Source: VAXT01 sp963698015 (GTDB taxonomy: Bacteria > Actinomycetota > Thermoleophilia > Gaiellales > Gaiellaceae). From it: DNA of 64,000 bases. The stretch spans positions 2,294,001-2,358,000 of the forward strand of contig OY969109.1 in assembly GCA_963698015.1 (NCBI GenBank). Reading direction: 5' to 3'. How positions within the stretch are numbered: position 1 is the first letter of the stretch; every line of letters begins with the position of its first letter. The notes below the pieces were generated by a model. It ran no database searches and was not told where the DNA came from. It was given only the letters and a program-made list of their open reading frames with translations. The position numbers were made by a program, and so were the translations under genes. This document shows positions 31,761 through 40,238 of this stretch, piece after piece.

Positions 31761-32030
31761 TCAGCCCTCGACGTAAGCGGAGATCGGTTGGACGACGCCG
31801 TGCGCTTCCATCCTTGCTAGGACGTCAGGCGGCGGCGAGGTCAACATTCCCTGCAGAGCCGCGAGGTCGGAAATGTCGGCCGTAATTGCGATGTTGTTGC
31901 TCCCGTCGGCGGCAACGTAGTCGGTCACATTGCTGCCAGTACCCGATTCGATAGCCGCGGCGCGCTCCGCCTTGCCTTGCAGCCAGCGGTCGATGTCTTC
32001 GACGGCATGTGTGATGACGACTCTGGGCAT
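31761..32030 (-). CDS. 89-aa hypothetical protein, possible dimeric alpha/beta-barrel type
   Basis: Start ATG 32030 with ACAGGAG upstream; the frame is open further but unsupported. The sequence MPRVVITHAVEDIDRWLQGK, AERAAAIESGTGSNVTDYVA, ADGSNNIAITADISDLAALQ, GMLTSPPPDVLARMEAHGVV has the strand-helix-strand-strand-helix pattern of small ABM-like (antibiotic biosynthesis monooxygenase-like) domains. No catalytic residues can be named. It lies just beyond the 3' end of the F420 operon but has its own ribosome-binding site. Confidence 0.6.
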   Translation of the reverse strand: MPRVVITHAVEDIDRWLQGKAERAAAIESGTGSNVTDYVAADGSNNIAITADISDLAALQGMLTSPPPDVLARMEAHGVVQPISAYVEG

Positions 32031-32105
32031 GTCGGCTCCTGTTCTTAGCAGTCTGGGGGCGGCCGACTGTACTAGACGATGGACCCAGTGGACGCACCGC
32101 ACTCC

Positions 32106-32834
32106 TTACGGGAACAGGTTGCGCTCCGCGGGCATGACGAGGTCTCTCGCGGTGCCGTCGCCTGCGGCGTCGAGGCCGTGCACGATCGCGACCGGGGTCC
32201 GATCCAGCTTGCCCATGACGAGCTCCGCGGCCCCGGCGATCTCGTCCGCGACCGCGATCACCGTCGAGCGGAGCTCGTAGCCGGTCGGATCGCGTTCGCC
32301 CTTCATGTCACGCAGCACTTCGATGCCCGCGGCGCCGATTGCGACGTCGGTCGTTCCCTGGCGCCAGGGTCGCCCGAAGGAATCGCTGACGACGACGCCG
32401 AACTCCCGCCCGGTCAGCTCGTGCAGCCGCGCGCGCAAGTGGGCCGCCGAGGCGTCCGGGTCGACGGGCAGGAGGACGAGCGTGCCCGGCTCGGGCGTGT
32501 TCGAGGCGTCGACGCCGCTCGAGGCGCACACGAAGCCGTGGCGCGTCTCTGCGATCACGAGCGAGTCCCGGGTGCGCACGACGCGCTTCGCCTCACGGAG
32601 AACGACCTCCATCCGGCGCGGGTCGCCGTCGCCCGCGAGCTCGTGCGCCCGAGACGAGGGCTCGACGTCGTCCAGCCGCATGATCCGGCCCTCGACCTTC
32701 GAGATCGCCTTCTGCGCGACGACGAGGACGTCCCCGTTCTGCAACTCGGCTCGTTCCACGATCAGGCTTGCGAGGTCATCTCCTTCGCGGAGCTCGGGCA
32801 GCCCGCGCACGGCGGAGATCCTCAGGTCGGTCAC
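32106..32834 (-). CDS. cofE: coenzyme F420-0:L-glutamate ligase
   Basis: 242 aa. CofE adds L-glutamate units to F420-0 using GTP. Family signatures: ELQNGDVLVVAQKAISKVEG, VCASSGVDASNTPEPGTLVL, VVVSDSFGRPWRQGTTDVAI and GYELRSTVIAVADEIAGAAE. It is the stand-alone CofE form, without the C-terminal FMN reductase domain found in mycobacterial FbiB, so dehydro-F420 reduction must be encoded elsewhere. It is the last gene of the minus-strand F420 operon and overlaps the reductase gene by four bases. Confidence 0.94.
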   Translation of the reverse strand: MTDLRISAVRGLPELREGDDLASLIVERAELQNGDVLVVAQKAISKVEGRIMRLDDVEPSSRAHELAGDGDPRRMEVVLREAKRVVRTRDSLVIAETRHGFVCASSGVDASNTPEPGTLVLLPVDPDASAAHLRARLHELTGREFGVVVSDSFGRPWRQGTTDVAIGAAGIEVLRDMKGERDPTGYELRSTVIAVADEIAGAAELVMGKLDRTPVAIVHGLDAAGDGTARDLVMPAERNLFP

Positions 32835-33445
32835 AGTCCGACGATCTGGACGCCGGCGTGGCCGCGGTAACGGCGGTTGAGGTTCACGATCACCGCGGTC
32901 ATGCCCTCGAGCGTGCGGGCGCTCGCGAGCGGGCCCGCGTCGAGGGCACGGCCGGTCACGAGCGTCGCCGCGAGCTCGAGCGCAGCCGCCTTCGCCGTCT
33001 CGTCGTCGCCACAGACGAGTGCGTCGCCCTCCGCCTTGCCGGCGGCCAGGGATCTCGCCGCCAGCGAGTGGAGACCGGCGACGACCGGGCCGCGGACGAG
33101 CTGCTGCACCTGCTCGGCGAGCGACACGGGATCGTCACTCGGAACCGCGGCTCTGTTCTCGAAGCGGAGTTGGCTCACGACGCTCAGAACCGGCGCCTCG
33201 CCGATCGCGTCAGCCAGTTCGGCCGTTGTCGAGACAGCGGCCGACGCTTCCACCGAGAGCACGACGAGATTGACTCCGGCGACGGCGTCCGCGTTCGTGG
33301 CGCCCGCGGCTCCGATTTCGGCAGCTGTAGCTGCGGCGCGGTCGGGGTCGCGCGACCCGATCGTCACGTCGATTCCGGCCTCCATGAGCCGCCGCGCTAG
33401 CGCCGAGCCGAACGCGCCCGTTCCGCCGAGCACGGCGACCTTCAC
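32831..33445 (-). CDS. npdG: F420-dependent NADP oxidoreductase
   Basis: 204 aa. The dinucleotide motif MKVAVLGGTGAFGSALARRL and DVTIGSRDPDRA (NADP phosphate contact SR) mark the Fno/NpdG family, which moves hydride between F420 and NADP. LVVLSVEASAAV and VVAGLHSLAARSLA are further family segments. It overlaps cofD and cofE by four bases on each side, so cofactor synthesis and cofactor reduction are co-expressed. It can supply F420H2 for the LLM-type enzyme encoded divergently at 35301. Confidence 0.9.
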   Translation of the reverse strand: MKVAVLGGTGAFGSALARRLMEAGIDVTIGSRDPDRAAATAAEIGAAGATNADAVAGVNLVVLSVEASAAVSTTAELADAIGEAPVLSVVSQLRFENRAAVPSDDPVSLAEQVQQLVRGPVVAGLHSLAARSLAAGKAEGDALVCGDDETAKAAALELAATLVTGRALDAGPLASARTLEGMTAVIVNLNRRYRGHAGVQIVGL

Positions 33446-34359
33446 GCGACGACCGCTCCGAGTGCGGCTTCGGCGAGGCGTTTTCGGGCGTCGGGGTCCG
33501 TCATCAGTGTTCGAGTGACGATCGGTCGAACTTCAGCGAGCCCGTCGAGATCGTCCGCGTCCGCCTCGTCGACGACAATTGCGTCGATCAGGCCCGCGTA
33601 CTGCGCAGCGACGTGTGCGGGCGACGTGCCTCCGGCCAGCCGCGCCAGCATTCGATCCGCAGGCCCCTTGACCGCGCGGCCGCCGATCAGCGGGCTGACT
33701 GCCACGGCCCGCACGTGACGCGCCGCGAGCGCTTCCCGGATCGCGGCCACGGCGAGGATCGGGCCGATGGAGACGTAGGGGTTGCTCGGAGCGATGAGCA
33801 AGACGTCTGCGCCCTGAATGCCCGCGATGACTCCGGGCGCGGGTTTGGCGTCGCCCTCGAAGCGGACGGCGTCGACCTCGTCGCGGTGCCCCCGCGCGAC
33901 GAACCACTCCTGGAACGGAAACTCGCCGGCCGGTGTCTCGATCCAGGTGCGCAGCCGGTCATCGGTCGCGGGCAAGACGTGGGTCTCGATCCCCAGTGCA
34001 GCGGCCAGCCGTTCGGTGACGGTCGAGAGCGGCTCGCCCGACCGCAGCGCCTGAGTGCGGACGAGGTGAAGCCCCAGGTCGAGGTCACCGAGCTGGAACC
34101 AGGTCTCGCCGCCGAGCTCTCCGACGGTCTCGAGCGCGCGCCATGTCTCGTCCGCGCGGCCCCAGCCGCGCTCCTCGTCGTTCAGCCCGGCGAGCGCGTA
34201 GAGGATCGAGTCGAGATCGGGCGAGACATGAAGCCCGAGCACCTCGACGTCGTCGCCGACGTTGCCGATCACGGTGACGTCACCCGGATCGATCACCTCG
34301 ACGAGCCCCTGGACGAAACGCGCGCCGCCCACGCCTCCAGACAGCACGACGACCTTCAC
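33442..34359 (-). CDS. cofD: 2-phospho-L-lactate transferase
   Basis: 305 aa. CofD/FbiA joins the activated phospholactate (or phosphoenolpyruvate) moiety to FO. Signatures: KVVVLSGGVGGARFVQGLVE at the N-terminus, VTVIGNVGDDVEVLGLHVSP, DLDSILYALAG, and VLLIAPSNPYVSIGPILAVA, VAVSPLIGGRAVKGPADRML. All are intact. Overlaps cofC and npdG by four bases. Confidence 0.95.
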   Translation of the reverse strand: MKVVVLSGGVGGARFVQGLVEVIDPGDVTVIGNVGDDVEVLGLHVSPDLDSILYALAGLNDEERGWGRADETWRALETVGELGGETWFQLGDLDLGLHLVRTQALRSGEPLSTVTERLAAALGIETHVLPATDDRLRTWIETPAGEFPFQEWFVARGHRDEVDAVRFEGDAKPAPGVIAGIQGADVLLIAPSNPYVSIGPILAVAAIREALAARHVRAVAVSPLIGGRAVKGPADRMLARLAGGTSPAHVAAQYAGLIDAIVVDEADADDLDGLAEVRPIVTRTLMTDPDARKRLAEAALGAVVA

Positions 34360-34880
34360 GTCTTCACCAGGTCAGCGAGCGTGTCCACGTCCTCCCTCAG
34401 GCCGGGGCGGATCACGTCGACGACCGCGTGCCCGGCGTGCTCCGCCTGAGAACGGAAACGCGCGGCGCTGCCTCCGCCGTAGAGCGGGGCGAAGAGCGTC
34501 GTGTCGGAGAGCCCGAGCGCGTTCGTCGTTCCGTCCTTCGCCGCGGCGATCGCAATGCCCTGGTGGGGTATCGCCGCAGCCAGGGCCAACAGGTCGTCGG
34601 CCGTCAGCGACGGCAGGTCGGCGTTGACGACGAGCACCGGGCCGGGCTCGAGCTCGAGGAGCGCCGCTTCGACAGCCGCTCCCTGTCCGCCGCCCGGATC
34701 CGGAATCCAGTCTGCGCCTGATACGGGCTCCGGTGACACGACCCACGTTCTTCCAACGCTCGTAGCGGCGGCGATCACGTTGGCGAGCATCGCAAGAGAC
34801 AGCTCCTCGCGCTCGCCGGGCCTCAGCTCGAGGCGTGTCTTACCGCCGGGGCCCGCGTACGGCACGACGATCCGGATCAC
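34356..34880 (-). CDS. cofC: 2-phospholactate/phosphoenolpyruvate guanylyltransferase
   Basis: 174 aa from GTG 34880, which overlaps the thioesterase stop (GTGA) and begins VIRIVVPYAGPGGKTRLELR; the open frame extends upstream but is not needed. Nucleotidyltransferase features: GKTRL loop, LVVNADLPSLTADDLLALAA (metal-binding Asp) and AAAKDGTTNALGLSD. It makes the GMP- or GDP-activated donor for CofD. The protein is short compared with many CofC enzymes, but the core is complete. Confidence 0.88.
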   Translation of the reverse strand: MIRIVVPYAGPGGKTRLELRPGEREELSLAMLANVIAAATSVGRTWVVSPEPVSGADWIPDPGGGQGAAVEAALLELEPGPVLVVNADLPSLTADDLLALAAAIPHQGIAIAAAKDGTTNALGLSDTTLFAPLYGGGSAARFRSQAEHAGHAVVDVIRPGLREDVDTLADLVKT

Positions 34881-35269
34881 GGGCGCAGCGGTCGCACCGC
34901 GATCGTCACGCGGCTGACGGCGCACAGCCGACCCTCATCGTCCTTCAGCTCGACATCCCAGACCCAGGTCGTCCGCCCTGGATGCACGCGGCGCGCGATC
35001 GCGTGGATCGTGCCCTCGCGGATCGAGCGCAGGAAGGTCGAGTTGTTCGACATGCCGAGGCCGATGTTCCCGTCGGGCACGACCCCGATGTTCGTCCCGA
35101 ACGACGCGAGCGCCTCCGCGATCGACGCATGGACCCCGCCGTGCACGAGCCCGACCGGTTGCAGCAGGTGCTCGCGCACCGGAACGTGCGCGCGGACGAG
35201 CTCGTCCGTGGCCTCGTGGATCTCGAGCCCGTAGTGCCGGTCGAACGGGGACGACTGGGATTCCCACAT
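34877..35269 (-). CDS. PaaI-type hot-dog thioesterase
   Basis: 130 aa from ATG 35269 (an upstream GTG at 35329 would overlap the divergent gene). Hot-dog motif LQPVGLVHGGVHASIAEALA (HGG with the following acidic residue in the helix) and NSTFLRSIREGTIHAIARRV are clear. PaaI enzymes hydrolyse aryl- and ring-hydroxylated CoA thioesters. It is first in the F420 operon and divergent from the anthraniloyl-CoA operon, so rescue of trapped CoA from an aryl-CoA intermediate is a good guess. Confidence 0.85.
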   Translation of the reverse strand: MWESQSSPFDRHYGLEIHEATDELVRAHVPVREHLLQPVGLVHGGVHASIAEALASFGTNIGVVPDGNIGLGMSNNSTFLRSIREGTIHAIARRVHPGRTTWVWDVELKDDEGRLCAVSRVTIAVRPLRP

Positions 35270-35300
35270 CGCGTCGCAAAGTGTGAAGCTTCGGGCGGAA

Positions 35301-36128
35301 GTGAACATCGGGATCGGACTCCCAACCACGGTGCCGGGCGCGACCGGCGACCTCGTGCTCGAGTGGGCGCGCCGCGCGGACGCGGGGCCGTTCTCGTCCG
35401 TGGCGGTGCTCGAACGCGTCGTCTACGACAGCTACGACCCGTTCGCCGCGCTCGCCGCAGCCGCCGCTGCGACCTCGCGGGTGCGTCTGGCGACGATGAT
35501 CGCGATCGGCCCGCTCCGCTCGACGGCGCTGCTCGCGAAGCAGGCCGCGTCCGTGCACGAGCTGTCCGGCGGGCGGTTGACGCTCGGGCTCGCGGTGGGG
35601 GCGAGGACCGAGGACTTCGACGCGGCGGAGGTCGAGCACAAGGGCCGCGGCAAGCGCCTCGGCGAGCAGCTGGCATACATCCGGGGTGGCGTCGACGGCG
35701 ATCGAGTCGGACCCTCGCGGGAGGGGATCGAGATCCTCGTGGGCGGGCTGAGCGGCCAGGCGTACTCGCGCATGGCCCGCTACGCGGATGGCTACGCGCA
35801 CAACGGCGGGCCGCCGCGGGCGTTCGCGAACGCGGCCGGGCGCGCGCTCGCCGCATGGGGCGACCTCGGGCGGCCCGGAAAGCCGAAGCTGTGGGGCCAG
35901 GGCTACTTCGCGTTCGGCGAACCCGACCGCGGCGGCGACTACCTCCGCGACTACTACGCCTTTACGGGCCCGTTCGCCGAGAAGATCGCCGCGGGCAACC
36001 TGACCAGCGCCCGAGCCGTCAAGGACTACGTCCGCGGCTACGAGGAAGCGGGATGCGACGAGCTCGTCCTCTTCCCGACGGTGCCCGAGCTCGACGAGCT
36101 GGAACGGCTCCAGGAGGCGCTCGCGTGA
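35301..36128 (+). CDS. LLM-class flavin/F420-dependent oxidoreductase
   Basis: 275 aa from GTG 35301, giving the usual N-terminus VNIGIGLPTTVPGATGDLVL; GTG 35283 is an alternative. Luciferase-like TIM barrel segments: ATSRVRLATMIAIGPLRSTA, LLAKQAASVHELSGGRLTLG, LAVGARTEDFDAAEVEHKGR, ILVGGLSGQAYSRMARYADG. LLM proteins use FMN or F420; F420 is the better guess because the F420 genes lie divergently next door. It is the first gene of the tryptophan/anthraniloyl-CoA operon and overlaps the next gene by four bases. Its substrate may be a dearomatised CoA intermediate. Confidence 0.83.
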   Translation: MNIGIGLPTTVPGATGDLVLEWARRADAGPFSSVAVLERVVYDSYDPFAALAAAAAATSRVRLATMIAIGPLRSTALLAKQAASVHELSGGRLTLGLAVGARTEDFDAAEVEHKGRGKRLGEQLAYIRGGVDGDRVGPSREGIEILVGGLSGQAYSRMARYADGYAHNGGPPRAFANAAGRALAAWGDLGRPGKPKLWGQGYFAFGEPDRGGDYLRDYYAFTGPFAEKIAAGNLTSARAVKDYVRGYEEAGCDELVLFPTVPELDELERLQEALA

Positions 36129-38083
36129 ACGTCGCGATCGTCGGCGGCGGGCCGGCGGGCCTCTACCTTGCGATCCTGCTGCGCAAGCTCGACCCGGGTG
36201 CCGACGTCCGCGTCCTCGAGCGGAACGCGCCGGACGCGACCTTCGGCTTCGGCGTCGTCTTCAGCGAGGAGACGCTCGGCGCGCTGCGAGACGCCGACCC
36301 CGAGACGCACCTCGAGATCACGGACACCTTCGCGCGCTGGGATCGCATCGACGTCCGCTACCAGGGGCGCGAGCTGTCGTCGCGCGGCCACTCGTTCTCG
36401 GCGATCGCGCGCAAGCGGCTGCTCGAGATCCTGCAGGCACGGTGCCGCGAGCTCGGCGTCGTTCTCGAGTTCGGCGCCGAGGTCGAGGAGCTTCCGGAGG
36501 CGGATCTCGTGGTCGGCGCAGACGGCGCGAACAGCCTCCTGCGGCGGTTCGGCGACTTCGGGACGAAGGTGCGGCCGGAGGGCTCGAAGTACATCTGGTT
36601 CGGCACCGACCACGTCTTCGACGCGTTCACGTTCGCGTTCCGCGAGACCGAGCACGGGCTCTTCAACGCACACGCGTACCCGTACGACGAGCGGATGTCG
36701 ACGTTCATCGTCGAGTGCCCGGAGCCGGTGTGGCGCGCGGCCGGGCTCGACGAGCTGGACGAGCAGGAGAGCCTGGCGTTCTGCGAGCAGCTGTTCGCGA
36801 ACGAGCTGCGCGGGCGCGAGCTCTATTCGAACCGCTCGCTCTGGCTCGACTTCCCGAAGATCACGAACTCGACCTGGTATGCGGGGAACCTCGTCATCCT
36901 CGGCGACGCGGCGCACACGGCGCACTTCTCGATCGGCTCCGGGACGAAGCTCGCGATGGAGGACTCGATCTCGCTCGCGGCCGCGTTGGCGCGTCGGCGC
37001 TGGGACCTGGCGGCCGCGTTCGTCGACTACGAGCTCGAGCGCGACCCCTACGTGCAGCGCACGCAGGACGCGGCGAGCGAGAGTGCCGCCTACTTCGGGC
37101 GGGTCGCGAGCTACTCGCACCTCGAGCCGATCCAGTTCGCGTTCAATCTCCTGACCCGGAGCGGGCGGATCACGCACGCGACGCTCGGTGTGCGGGACCC
37201 GCAGTTCACGCGCGCACTCGATGCGTGGTTCGGCGGGCGGGACGTCTCGCCGCCGCCGGCGTTCTCGCCGTTCGAGCTGCGCGGCGTGCGGTTCGAGAAC
37301 CGCTTCGAGCTCGTCGAGAGCTCTGTCGCAGTCAGCGAGGAGGGGCGCACGTCTCAGGAGGCCGTGACCCGACCCGAGGGCAAGATCCTGCTCCGCCTGA
37401 ACCATGCCGGTCGACGCGGCGCGACCCAGCCGCGGAGCCGGGGCGTCGACCTCCCGCTGGCCGAAGGCTGGCCCGTCGTGGCACCGACGAAGCGTCCATA
37501 TGGGCCGTTCGGTGCGATTCCCGGCCGGCCGGACGAAGATGGTGTCCTCGACGCATTCGTCGCCGGGGCCGAGAGCGCAGACGCCACAGTGCTGGAGATC
37601 GACATGGCGCACGGCTATCTCCTGGGCAGCTACCTGTCGCCGCTGACGAACGACGAGGACAACCGGCTGCGGTTTCCGCTGCGCGTGCTCGAGGCCGTGC
37701 GCGCGGCCTGGGCCGGGCCGCTCGCGGTGCGCCTCTCGGTCACCGACTGGCACCCGCGCGGCAACCAGGTCGACGACGGGATCGCGATTGCGCGCACCCT
37801 TGCGGAGAACGGCTGCGACCTGATCCACGTCGAGGCCGGCCAGACGATCCACGACGACCGGCCGCAGTACCGGCGAGGGTTCCTGACCGCGCTCAGCGAC
37901 CGCGTCCGCAACGAGGCACGCGTCCCGACGCTGGTCGGGGGCCACCTGACGACGCTCGACGAGGCGAACACGATCATCGGCGCCGGCCGCGCCGACCTTG
38001 TCCTCCTCGACCTGCCCGAGACCCAGATCGAACGCCCTCTCCGACTTAGTAACACAGTGTTACTTGGAGACGTTCGGGCGTGA
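36125..38083 (+). CDS. anthraniloyl-CoA monooxygenase-like FAD/OYE fusion with shortened OYE part
   Basis: 652 aa from GTG 36125. Residues 1-380 are a PHBH-type flavin monooxygenase: NVAIVGGGPAGLYLAILLRK (FAD dinucleotide motif), ADLVVGADGANSLLRRFG and NLVILGDAAHTAHFSIGSGT. The rest resembles the Old Yellow Enzyme half of 2-aminobenzoyl-CoA monooxygenase/reductase and salicylyl-CoA 5-hydroxylase: PFELRGVRFENR, LLRLNHAGRRGATQP, MAHGYLLGSYLSPLTNDEDN, CDLIHVEAGQTIHDDRPQYR. Compared with those enzymes (about 750-780 aa, from memory) the region after the first OYE strand is cut down and the C-terminal FMN-phosphate part is weak. The monooxygenase should work; OYE reductase activity is doubtful. 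Confidence 0.85.
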   Translation: MNVAIVGGGPAGLYLAILLRKLDPGADVRVLERNAPDATFGFGVVFSEETLGALRDADPETHLEITDTFARWDRIDVRYQGRELSSRGHSFSAIARKRLLEILQARCRELGVVLEFGAEVEELPEADLVVGADGANSLLRRFGDFGTKVRPEGSKYIWFGTDHVFDAFTFAFRETEHGLFNAHAYPYDERMSTFIVECPEPVWRAAGLDELDEQESLAFCEQLFANELRGRELYSNRSLWLDFPKITNSTWYAGNLVILGDAAHTAHFSIGSGTKLAMEDSISLAAALARRRWDLAAAFVDYELERDPYVQRTQDAASESAAYFGRVASYSHLEPIQFAFNLLTRSGRITHATLGVRDPQFTRALDAWFGGRDVSPPPAFSPFELRGVRFENRFELVESSVAVSEEGRTSQEAVTRPEGKILLRLNHAGRRGATQPRSRGVDLPLAEGWPVVAPTKRPYGPFGAIPGRPDEDGVLDAFVAGAESADATVLEIDMAHGYLLGSYLSPLTNDEDNRLRFPLRVLEAVRAAWAGPLAVRLSVTDWHPRGNQVDDGIAIARTLAENGCDLIHVEAGQTIHDDRPQYRRGFLTALSDRVRNEARVPTLVGGHLTTLDEANTIIGAGRADLVLLDLPETQIERPLRLSNTVLLGDVRA

Positions 38084-38763
38084 ATCTCGGGGAGCTCGCC
38101 TATCCGGACGTGCCGGAGGGTGCGGTGCACCTGCTGCCGCTCGGTGCGACCGAGCCGCACGGGCCGCACGCGCCGCTCTCGACAGACACGCTGATCTCGG
38201 TCGGGATCTGCGAGCGCGCGGCGGATCGGCTCGCGGGAGAGATCCCCGTGCTCGTCCTGCCGGCGCTCCCGTACGGCGTGACGCGCTACGGCTCGGCGTT
38301 CGCCGGGACGGTGTCGATCTCGGAGGAGACGTTGAGCTCGCTCGTGGCCGAGATTGCCGCCAGTGTCGGCCCGCTCGTGCTCGTGAACAGCCACTTCGAG
38401 CCCGACCAGGTCGAGACGCTGCGCGCAACGGGGCTGCCGCTGCTCGATCTCACGCGGCGCAGGAACGCGGAGCGGCTGACCGACGAGTTCCGTTCGGGAT
38501 CGTGCCACGCCGGACGTTACGAGACCTCGCTCGTCCTCGCCGACCGGCCGCAGCTCGTCCACGCGGACCGGATGCGGGCGCTCGAGGAGCGGCACGTGGA
38601 CATGCCCGCCGCGATTCGGGCCGGTCGCACCGACTTTTTGGCGCTGGGCATGGACGAGGCGTACTGCGGCGCACCGGCCGAGTCCTCCGCCGAGGAGGGG
38701 CGCGCGACGTTCGAGACGCTGACCGACCTGCTCGTCGAGCTGATCCGGGAGGTCGCCGCTTGA
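38080..38763 (+). CDS. creatininase-family amidohydrolase, candidate N-formylkynurenine formamidase
   Basis: 227 aa from GTG 38080 (four-base overlap). Creatininase fold: HLLPLGATEPHGPHAPLSTD gives the metal ligands Glu, His and Asp; LVLVNSHFEPDQVETL corresponds to the family's NGHGGN loop but reads NSHFEPD; CHAGRYETSLVL holds the later Glu. The family includes creatininase, MftE and the archaeal formamide hydrolase ArfB. It sits between the anthraniloyl-CoA monooxygenase and ligase in an operon with tryptophan dioxygenase and kynureninase but no known formamidase. Hydrolysis of the formamide of N-formylkynurenine is therefore my inference; it is not established. Confidence 0.75.
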   Translation: MNLGELAYPDVPEGAVHLLPLGATEPHGPHAPLSTDTLISVGICERAADRLAGEIPVLVLPALPYGVTRYGSAFAGTVSISEETLSSLVAEIAASVGPLVLVNSHFEPDQVETLRATGLPLLDLTRRRNAERLTDEFRSGSCHAGRYETSLVLADRPQLVHADRMRALEERHVDMPAAIRAGRTDFLALGMDEAYCGAPAESSAEEGRATFETLTDLLVELIREVAA

Positions 38764-40238
38764 TCACCCACGCCGACCTACCCGACGAGCTGAACCTCGC
38801 GACGTGGTTCGTCGACCGAAACGTCGAGGAGGGGCGCGGCGACCGCGTCGCGCTGATCAGCGCGGAGGGCCCCACGACGTATGCGGACCTGGCGCGGCTC
38901 GTGAACCGGTACGGCAACCTGCTCCGCGAGCTCGGCGTGCAGGCCCAGGATCGAGTCCTGCTCGTCCTCGCCGACTCGGTGGACTTCGTCGCGCTCTGGT
39001 ACGGAGCGCAGAAGATCGGCGCAGTCACGGCCGAGGCGTACACGTTCCTCCAGCCGAAGGACTACGCGTACTACCTCGAGTACACCGATGCAGCCGTCGT
39101 GGTGGCGGACGAGACGACGCAGGACGCGATCCGCCAGGTCGCCGGCGAGCGGGACGTCCTGGTCGTCGACGATGAGCTCCGGGCGCGGCTCGAGCAGCTC
39201 CCGGACGAGCTCGAGCCGGCGCCGACGACGAAGGACGACATCTCGCTCTGGAAGTTCACGACCGGCAGCACGGGCCGGCCGAAGGGCGCCGTCCATCCCG
39301 TGCACAGCGCGGTCCTCAGCCACGAGTGGTACGCGCGCGGCGTGCTCGGGATCCGCGAGGACGACGTCGTGCTGCCCGTGCCGAAGCTCTTCTTTGGATA
39401 TGCGCGCGACCTGACCGCGCTCTACCCGTTCGGCGTCGGCGGCGCGGGGATCGTCTTCCCTGAGCGAACGACTCCGGAGCGGATCTTCGAGCTGATCGTC
39501 GAGCACCGGCCGACGATCCTCGTCAACGTTCCGACGATGATGGCGCAGATGATCGACTCGGTGGGACATGGCCGGTGCCAGGCACCTGACATGTCCTGTT
39601 TGCGCGTGTGCACGTCCGCCGGCGAGGCGCTGCCGCGCGACCTGCACGACCGCTGGCTCGACACGTTCGGCGTCGAGGTGCTCGACGGGATCGGCTCCTG
39701 CGAGCTGTACCACATCTACATCTCGAACCGGCCCGGCCGCGCGCGGCCCGGCTCGACGGGCGAGCTCGTCCCCGGCTACGAGGCCGAGCTCGGCGAGAAC
39801 GGCGAGCTGCTCGTCACCGGCGACACGGCCGCGCTCTTCTACTGGGGCGACGAGGACAAGACCAAGCACACGTTCGAGGGCGACACCGTGCACACCGGAG
39901 ACCTATTCGAACGCGACGCCGACGGCTTCTTCTGGTACCGCGGTCGCGTCGACGACCTGATCAAGGTCGGCGGGATCTGGGTCGCGCCGGCCGAGATCGA
40001 GCACTGCCTCGTCGGGCATCCAGACGTCGTCGAGTGCGCTGTCGTGGGAGCCGCACGGAACGGGCTCACGGTTCCGCGTGCGTACGTCGTCGTCCGGCAG
40101 CCGGTCGAGGAGCAGGCGCTCCAGGACTTCGTCCGCGAACGGCTGTCGCCGCACAAGTATCCGCGCGAGGTCGTCTTCCTCGACGACCTGCCGAAGACCC
40201 CGTCGGGCAAGCTCGACCGCAAGGCGCTCATCGCGTGA
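38760..40238 (+). CDS. 2-aminobenzoate/benzoate-CoA ligase
   Basis: 492 aa from TTG 38760 (TTGA overlap). Adenylate-forming enzyme of the benzoate-CoA ligase type: AMP motif KFTTGSTGRPKGAVHPVHSA, LRVCTSAGEALPRDLHDRWL, LDGIGSCELYHIYISNRPGR, and the hinge/catalytic Lys region GRVDDLIKVGGIWVAPAEIE and PKTPSGKLDRKAL. It activates an aromatic acid with ATP and CoA; operon context makes anthranilate the natural substrate. A 33-bp palindromic element is inserted in frame at 39564-39596 and codes extra residues around GHGRCQAPDMS just before LRVCTSAG. Confidence 0.9.
   Translation: MITHADLPDELNLATWFVDRNVEEGRGDRVALISAEGPTTYADLARLVNRYGNLLRELGVQAQDRVLLVLADSVDFVALWYGAQKIGAVTAEAYTFLQPKDYAYYLEYTDAAVVVADETTQDAIRQVAGERDVLVVDDELRARLEQLPDELEPAPTTKDDISLWKFTTGSTGRPKGAVHPVHSAVLSHEWYARGVLGIREDDVVLPVPKLFFGYARDLTALYPFGVGGAGIVFPERTTPERIFELIVEHRPTILVNVPTMMAQMIDSVGHGRCQAPDMSCLRVCTSAGEALPRDLHDRWLDTFGVEVLDGIGSCELYHIYISNRPGRARPGSTGELVPGYEAELGENGELLVTGDTAALFYWGDEDKTKHTFEGDTVHTGDLFERDADGFFWYRGRVDDLIKVGGIWVAPAEIEHCLVGHPDVVECAVVGAARNGLTVPRAYVVVRQPVEEQALQDFVRERLSPHKYPREVVFLDDLPKTPSGKLDRKALIA
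39564..39596. repeat. 33-bp nested palindrome inside the CoA ligase gene
   Basis: Core GGTGCCAGGCACC (39574-39586) flanked by perfect outer arms GGACATG (39564-39570) and CATGTCC (39590-39596). Its length is 11 codons, so the frame is kept. The reverse complement of the element at 53279-53311 matches it at 29 of 33 positions. Confidence 0.8.
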
